Positions 59,740 through 64,000 of a stretch of DNA of 64,000 bases are shown here, in pieces (positions within the stretch are counted from its first letter, which is position 1; every line of letters starts with the position of its first letter). The stretch lies in assembly GCF_033568475.1 (NCBI RefSeq), contig NC_133122.1:140189402-140253401 (forward strand). Reading direction: 5' to 3'. The notes below the pieces were generated by a model. The model had not been told where the DNA came from and did not search any database. It worked only from the letters and a program-made list of their open reading frames with translations. Origin of the DNA: Henckelia pumila. Taxonomy: Eukaryota > Streptophyta > Magnoliopsida > Lamiales > Gesneriaceae. The position numbers and the translations under genes were made by a program.

Positions 59740-59829
59740 AGAAGAGATTTCGTCCTCGAAATCAATAAGTAACACAACTCATAAGATAGAATAAAGAACT
59801 AAAGACAGTAAGAAGAATTCACGTCATCC

Positions 59830-60195
59830 GAATAACTCAGGAAAACGCTGTCTCATGTCAGATTCTGTCTCCCAAGTCGCTTCCTAGACGCCGTGACGGC
59901 TCCACTGCACTTTCACCAACGGAATTAACTTGGTTCTGAGCTGCTTCTCCTTCCAATCAAGGATCTGAATTGGTCGTTCAAAATAGCTCAGAGTTTCGTC
60001 TAACTCGGCTTCATCAGGCTGAAGAATATGAGAAGGATCTGGATGATACTTCCGCAGCATAGAGACGTGAAAAACGTCGTGAATACCAGATAAAGACGGA
60101 GGAAGTGCAAGTCTTTAGGCAAGATCGCGTATCTTCTCGAGAATCTCATACGGTTAGATGAATCTCGGAGATAACTTTCCTCTCTTTCCAAATCT
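59830..60195 (-). pseudogene. Integrase tail and chromodomain-like remnant (element 3)
   Basis: It matches 6795-7170 of element 2 at the DNA level: [13 protein letters not shown] codons, [33 protein letters not shown]. Several changes alter codons (a TAG-type stop near 60156). It is joined at about 60196-60202 directly to RNase H. Confidence 0.65.
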
Positions 60196-60199
60196 CAGA

Positions 60200-61338
60200 A
60201 CACAACCCAAACCTCGGTTAGAAGCATCACAATAGACTGTGAAACCTCCAGTACCTTTTGGAATAGAAAGAATTGGAGCACTGGTCAGTCTCCTCTTTAG
60301 ATCAACAAAGCTAGCCTCACAATTTGCAGTCCAGATAAAAGGCGCATTCTTCTGAGTCAGCTGGGTAATAGGCTTGGCAATAGACAAGAATCCCTCGATG
60401 AATCGATAATAATAACCAGCTAAACCCATAAAGCTTCGAATCTCAGGTGCTGATGTCGGCCTAGGTCAATTCATAACCTCTTCAATCTTGCTGGGATCGA
60501 CAGAAATACCATCTCCATAAATAATATGACCGAGAAAGACAACTCGATCCAACCAGAACTCACACTTAGACAGCTTGGCAAACAACTTCTCAACTCGCAA
60601 AATCTGCAAAACGATCCTCAAATGCTCTGCATGGTCAGTACGGTTCTTCGAGTAGATAAGAATATCGTCGATGAAAATAATAACAAACTCATCTAAATAA
60701 CGCTGAAAGATACGGTTCATCAAACCCATAAAAACCGCTGGAGCGTTAGTCAAACCGAATGACATGACTATAAACTCGAAATGACCATACCTCGTTTTGA
60801 ATTCGGTCTTAGGAACATCTTCCTCTCGGACTCTCAGCTGATAATAACATGACATCAGATCAATCTTTGAATAGAAAGAAGAACTCTGCAGCTGATCAAA
60901 AAGGTCATCTATTCGGGGGTAAAGGATACATGTTCTTGACTGTAGCCTGATTCAGTTGACGGTAGTCAATACAGAGCCGCATAGAACCATCCTTCTTCCG
61001 AACAAATAGAACAGAAACACCCAAGGAGATACACTAGGTCTGATGCATCCCTTGGCAATCAAATGCTCAAGATTCTCCTTCAATTCTCTCAATTCAATCG
61101 GCGCCATACGATACGGAGCTTTGGAAATAGGTTGAGTACCTGAAACTAAATCAATGTTGAATTCGATCTCTCGAATAGGCGGTAATCCATGAATATCTTT
61201 CGGAAACACATCAGCAAATTCTCTAACCACTGGTATATCAACCAAATCAGGGCTAAATTTCAGTACATAAACTGCATAAACAAAAAATCCCTCTGCACCT
61301 CTCTGTAACAAACGAGTCATAGATAACACTGAAATCAA
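60200..61338 (-). pseudogene. RT and N-terminal RNase H (element 3), deleted and frameshifted
   Basis: Frame 61338-60952 has the protease-RT linker (FADVFPKDIHGLPPIREIEF) and RT start. Frame 60855-60466 has [20 protein letters not shown] and the catalytic FIDDILIYS. Frame 60429-60154 starts [20 protein letters not shown] and ends in RNase H ([16 protein letters not shown]) at the deletion junction. Frame breaks are near 60460 and 60900-60950. Confidence 0.85.
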
Positions 61339-63363
61339 AGAAATTCTAGATCGAGAACCCTTACCAAAGAATTTCCACTCGTCTACTATTTCAGGTCTGA
61401 ATCTGACAACCTTGAGAAAACAATCGACTGTTGCCCTGTACTTGGTTAAAGCATCTATACCAACAATACAGTCAAAATCTGACAGCCCAAGTACTATTCA
61501 GTCGAACTCTAACAAATTTCCCTCAAAAAAAAGTTCACAGTTCCTGACTAATCTGACAGAAATAATTCCTCCATCCAAAGGTGAAGTAACAGCTACTATA
61601 GTAGGCAAGAACTCAGTAGCAAAGCATGCATCAACACAAATTTTTTAGAGATAAAGGAATGGGAAGCACCTGTATCTATCAATACATGAGCAGAATAACA
61701 AAAAATCGAACAGTTACCTACTATAACATCGTCCGGTGCTGCCTGGGCCTGATCCTTTGTCAAAGAAAAGACTCGTGCCTGCTGTCTCGGAGGCTGGTTC
61801 GCACTAGGGTTACCTCCCTGTCTGTTCTGTTGCTGAGTCTGGAAGGAGTGAATGACAAAAGACTGTCTCTCAGGCTGAGCTGTAGGTCTAGATGAACTCC
61901 CACTCTGAGCTCGATCTCTACTACGCTGAGGGCACACCTTAGAAAAGTGTCCCGGTTGCTGACAGGTATTGCAGTTCCCAAAGACTCCTACACACTGATC
62001 CGGTGAGTGTCTACCTCCACACTTGTTGCAAAACAAGGAATAAGATCCAGAACTCTGTCCTGAACCGAATTGCTTGGAACCACTGGAACTAAAAGAACTA
62101 TTCCCATGCTTCTTGAACTGTTTCCCTCTTGCTTTGTAATGATCCCTTATGTTTCCCCCACTGCTTCCACCTTCGTACCTCTGTGGTTGGTTCTGATACT
62201 GAGGTGGCTGATTATGATACTAAGACGGTTGATTCTGAGACTGTTTCTGCTGCTGAGGTACCATCTGATTTCCTCTCTGTCTCCACAAACCCGCTTCAGC
62301 TCCCTTTGCGTGATTCATGGCATTCGCAAAGTTATCAGGCCTAGCAGTGTTTACCAACGTGAAGATGTCGAGATTCAAGCCGTTGATGAACTGATCGGCT
62401 TTGGCTTCTTCACTGCCATCAATGTGCGGTGCAAAATGCAACAGACTATCAAACTTGGCTACGTACTCCTCAATGTTCAAATACCCTTGCCTCAGATTGG
62501 CAAACTCGGCTCCCTTGTCCTTTCGGTACGAAACAGGGAAAAACCGCTTATAAAATTCAGATTTGAAAAAAGTCCAATTAACAATTGTACCTCGATTCTC
62601 CATGGATCTCTTTATCGTGATCCACCAGTTCTTAGCAACACCACGAAGCTGATGAATGACTAACCTAGTTTGGCGGTCGTCAGAGTAATCAAGGGAATCG
62701 AACAACTGATCATTGTCGTCCAACCAGCTCTCGCAATCAACAGGATTCTCTGTACCTAAAAACAGAGGTGGATTAAACGACTGAAACCACTTCAGCAAGG
62801 TTTCCATAGGAGTCGCTGTAGCATCCATCTGCTCAGTTTCAGTACTGGCTTGCTCATTCGGAGGAGTAACTGGCGGTGGGTTTCTGTTAGGGGTGCAAAC
62901 GAACCGAATCAAGCCGAATAATGATAAAATTTTAAGGCTCGAATTCGGCTCGATAAGAGTATATTCGAGTTCAAGCTCGATTTGAAGTTCGATAATTTCA
63001 AATATTTTGGCTCGAGCTCGGCTCGAAATGAAGTTCTAGTTCGAGTTCGGTTCGAAATATTCGAACCTATTCGTGAACTATTTGGATATTATGGTTCAAA
63101 AAGCTCGAAATGTATATATATTTATTATATAATTATATTATATTAATTAAATATTAAGACTCGCGAACTATTCACGAACTATCGAAAAAAGTAATTTCGG
63201 CTCGAGCTCGGATCGAAAAAAAGTTCGAACATGTTCGAATTTGGCTCGAGTTCGATAAGCTCGAATACGAAGCAAATATTTATCGAGCAGGCTCGTAAAG
63301 CTCACAAACAGGTTCAGTTCGTTTACACCCCTAGTTTCTATTAATAACTCGACAAGGACCCAT
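61339..63363 (-). pseudogene. Gag and protease (element 3), interrupted by a hAT-type MITE
   Basis: Gag starts at 63363 and is interrupted after a few codons by the MITE (62888-63333). It continues with NPPPVTPPNEQASTETEQMD, the core FKSEFYKRFFPVSYRKDKGA and GLNLDIFTLVNTARPDNFAN to 62220, where TAG (QYQNQ region) stops it. Frame 62036-61596 holds CNKCGGRHSPDQC, the CCHC knuckle CNTCQQPGHFSKVC and the protease IDTGASHSFIS. The protease active site is intact, unlike that of element 1. Confidence 0.85.
62888..63333. mobile_element. hAT-type MITE, 446 bp, in gag of element 3
   Basis: The ends TAGGGGTGCAAACGAACCGA and TAGGGGTGTAAACGAACTGA are inverted. Flanks are GTTTCTGT (62880-62887) and GTTTCTAT (63334-63341), an 8-bp target duplication with one mismatch. 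The interior is rich in GCTCGA/TTCGAA strings. Element 1 shows the empty site at 3737-3750. It is different in sequence from the MITE at 50658 apart from the TAGGGGTG start. Confidence 0.93.
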
Positions 63364-63609
63364 CTGATAATCAAAGCTTAGGACACAAGATATCTCAATC
63401 GCTACAAATCGGTGCCCTTTCAACCTCTCAGAAAATCGGATACCAGTCAGTAACAGAAACAGTTATATCTCAAGTAGTTCATGCTTTATAAATTAAATTA
63501 CAAAATCATGTAATTCAATTAATTCTCAAATAATAAAGCATGTTCGCATGGAATTAAATAAACAGTTAAATAACTCAATCACATGCGAGGAGCCAATACA
63601 TGCGGACTC

Positions 63610-64000
63610 TATTGGAACACGGTCGTTCTTCGGATCGAAAAAGAAAGTGATACTTGTTGCAGCGGAAGTTTTAAAATTTTGTATGGAACAATTCCATATC
63701 ATAGGTATCAAATTCCTACGATTAAAATTGATAACATAAAATTTAAACAATGTAAATTTTACCTTAAAATCTCGAAGCGAGATTATGGACACCAACAGAT
63801 TAATCTGCTCTTGTTGTATATCTCAGGAACTGATGAACGAACAATTCTTCAATCAAGTCCACGAACAGAAGTTTAATCCCTCTGATATACTGCACTAGAA
63901 AGTCTATCAGAAGTTTCTACGAAGAGAAATAACAGATTTGATCTGCTAATTCAGAATGCAAATTCGAAATTTGCAGACTGAAATTCTCGAACACAGTAGA
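63610..64000. other. Unidentified sequence after the break in the element 3 leader
   Basis: The leader of element 3 matches that of element 1 up to CATGCGGACTC and then departs. The new sequence (TATTGGAACACGGTCG… to the edge) has no clear coding signal. It is either the end of another inserted element or a deletion breakpoint; the window ends before this can be decided. Confidence 0.4.

Larger units (their letters stand above)
57659..63609 (-). mobile_element. Element 3: chromovirus-type Ty3/gypsy, internally deleted, 5' LTR not in window
   Basis: 3' LTR 57659-59725, then on the minus strand purine tract, chromodomain and integrase tail, a junction to RNase H near 60198, RT, protease and gag to the ATG at 63363-63361. 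About 1.5 kb present in element 2 (about 7165-8650) is missing at the junction. It resembles element 1 more than element 2 over gag, RT and the LTR ends. Homology to the leader of element 1 ends at about 63609, before the PBS. Confidence 0.88.

Overview
This is a window of plant nuclear DNA. The evidence is spliced genes with GT..AG introns, a plant patellin and a SIEL/INTS4-like gene, and a dense nest of plant Ty3/gypsy, Ty1/copia, CACTA and hAT elements. It is most likely a eudicot. The repeat types fit an asterid such as Lamiales, but that is a weak inference. There is no sign of a bacterial or organellar replicon. All element names below are mine.

Left repeat block (1-32176): five insertions are nested. 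Element 4 (23977-32176, minus strand) is an old, decayed gypsy element whose 3' LTR was entered by a Tat-like gypsy element (Tat copy 1, minus strand, 5' LTR at 23546-23976). Tat copy 1 was then hit twice. A 5.9-kb CACTA transposon (16963-22851) sits in its gag, and chromovirus-type element 1 (1-15050, minus strand) sits at the start of its reverse transcriptase. A younger element of the same broad type, element 2 (4769-13704), lies in the 5' LTR of element 1. The CACTA element has no visible transposase. It carries a four-exon SCAMP gene fragment with intact splice sites and a second exon-like segment I do not recognise, so it looks like a gene-capturing (Pack-type) element.

Middle (32177-36730): a decayed copia fragment, a 1.5-kb AT-rich foldback element with arms of about 475 bp, a short block of GGTCGACC palindromes and a small MITE-like repeat.

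Gene island (36847-47980, plus strand): two apparently intact genes. The first is an eight-exon SIEL/Integrator-subunit-4-like gene (928 aa as assembled). The second is a four-exon patellin resembling PATL6 (425 aa; CRAL-TRIO plus GOLD). Every exon junction in both models keeps frame and has GT..AG borders.

Right repeat block (48-64 kb): two copia gag relics in opposite orientation are joined near 51.5 kb, and one holds a 746-bp hAT-type MITE with a perfect 8-bp target duplication. Tat copy 2 (52387-57658, plus strand) lies in the second relic and is cut in its integrase by element 3 (57659-63609, minus strand). Element 3 has lost about 1.5 kb of pol and has another hAT-type MITE in its gag. 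The last 390 bp is a different, unidentified sequence.

The most unusual pattern is in the LTRs of the four chromovirus-type elements. Each has a palindrome- or GC-rich block about 100-150 bp from its PBS-proximal end, next to an A/T tract. The position is conserved, but the palindromes differ completely between elements. This suggests a constrained structure with a freely changing sequence.
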